From positions 1-30,438 of the IMG/VR virus record IMGVR_UViG_3300027976_000137: a DNA stretch of 30,438 nucleotides. One strand, written 5' to 3'. The translations under genes were made by a program, and so were the position numbers. This stretch comes from a virus. Shown one piece after another: positions 30,438 to 30,438 of the stretch (positions are counted from its first letter, which is position 1; each line of letters starts with the position of its first letter). The notes beneath the pieces are model-generated. The model saw only the letters and a program-made list of their open reading frames with translations, was not told where the DNA came from and made no database searches.

Positions 30438-30438
30438 A

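Noticed and set aside
1-30438. tRNA, integrase or attachment site
   Set aside because: No cloverleaf-like segment, recombinase motif or paired core was recognised in the window by eye.

Overview
This window is about 30.4 kb of a tailed, podovirus-type phage genome (or prophage), cut at both ends. The evidence is a full head and short-tail gene set: small and large terminase, a very long portal, scaffold, major capsid protein, a tail adaptor, a tail-nozzle-like protein and large internal virion proteins, one with a lytic transglycosylase domain. I see no tail-sheath, tail-tube or tape-measure genes. Almost everything reads on the minus strand, right to left. The host cannot be named. Lipobox and Sec signal peptides, purine-rich Shine-Dalgarno (SD) sites and an oxidising-compartment flavour in several proteins suggest a Gram-negative bacterium. 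There is no integrase, polymerase, primase or tRNA here; those would lie outside the window.

Right to left on the minus strand: a Pro/Thr-rich C-terminus enters from the right edge (30351-30437). Next come a tail-associated alpha-helical-toroid-like protein (29136-30272), a small PD-(D/E)XK-like nuclease (28825-29136), a small unknown protein, the terminase pair (26552-28469) and the portal (23807-26512). A cluster of beta-rich virion-like proteins follows, two with Sec signal peptides (20702-23807), then scaffold (18879-19934), major capsid (17863-18846), a decoration-like protein, an unknown 262-aa protein and two more Sec-signal proteins (15522-16522). The neck and tail genes come last (10748-15152), with internal or ejection proteins (6024-10751), small virion and membrane proteins, a putative carbohydrate-active protein (4110-5162) and a holin-like protein (3782-4003). 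ATGA, TAATG and TAGTG stop/start overlaps run through the block, so it is probably one long coupled late operon.

The left end (1-3716) is a compact control and early region. Two minus-strand promoters share the layout TTGCAY-N17-TAGTCT. One drives a 77-aa protein plus a 59-aa ribbon-helix-helix (RHH) regulator (3181-3360, GTG start). The other drives a RecT-type annealing protein followed by a row of small genes, ending in a two-gene pair: a 110-aa HGD/GEATGHHH protein and a DUF6745-like protein with a long four-residue (Q-V-x-x) repeat that runs off the left edge. Between the promoters a divergent plus-strand gene (2871-3110) encodes a small Xre/Cro-like regulator. CTAYACAA half-sites and a perfect CTACACAA-TAG-TTGTGTAG palindrome sit in or beside both promoters, so this looks like a miniature phage switch.

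The most unusual parts are the repeat-expanded DUF6745-like module, the twin-promoter/operator switch with two candidate repressors, four Sec-exported proteins inside the virion operon, a matching motif at both ends of the scaffold protein, and a tail-adaptor gene whose conserved-looking N-terminus has no standard start codon.
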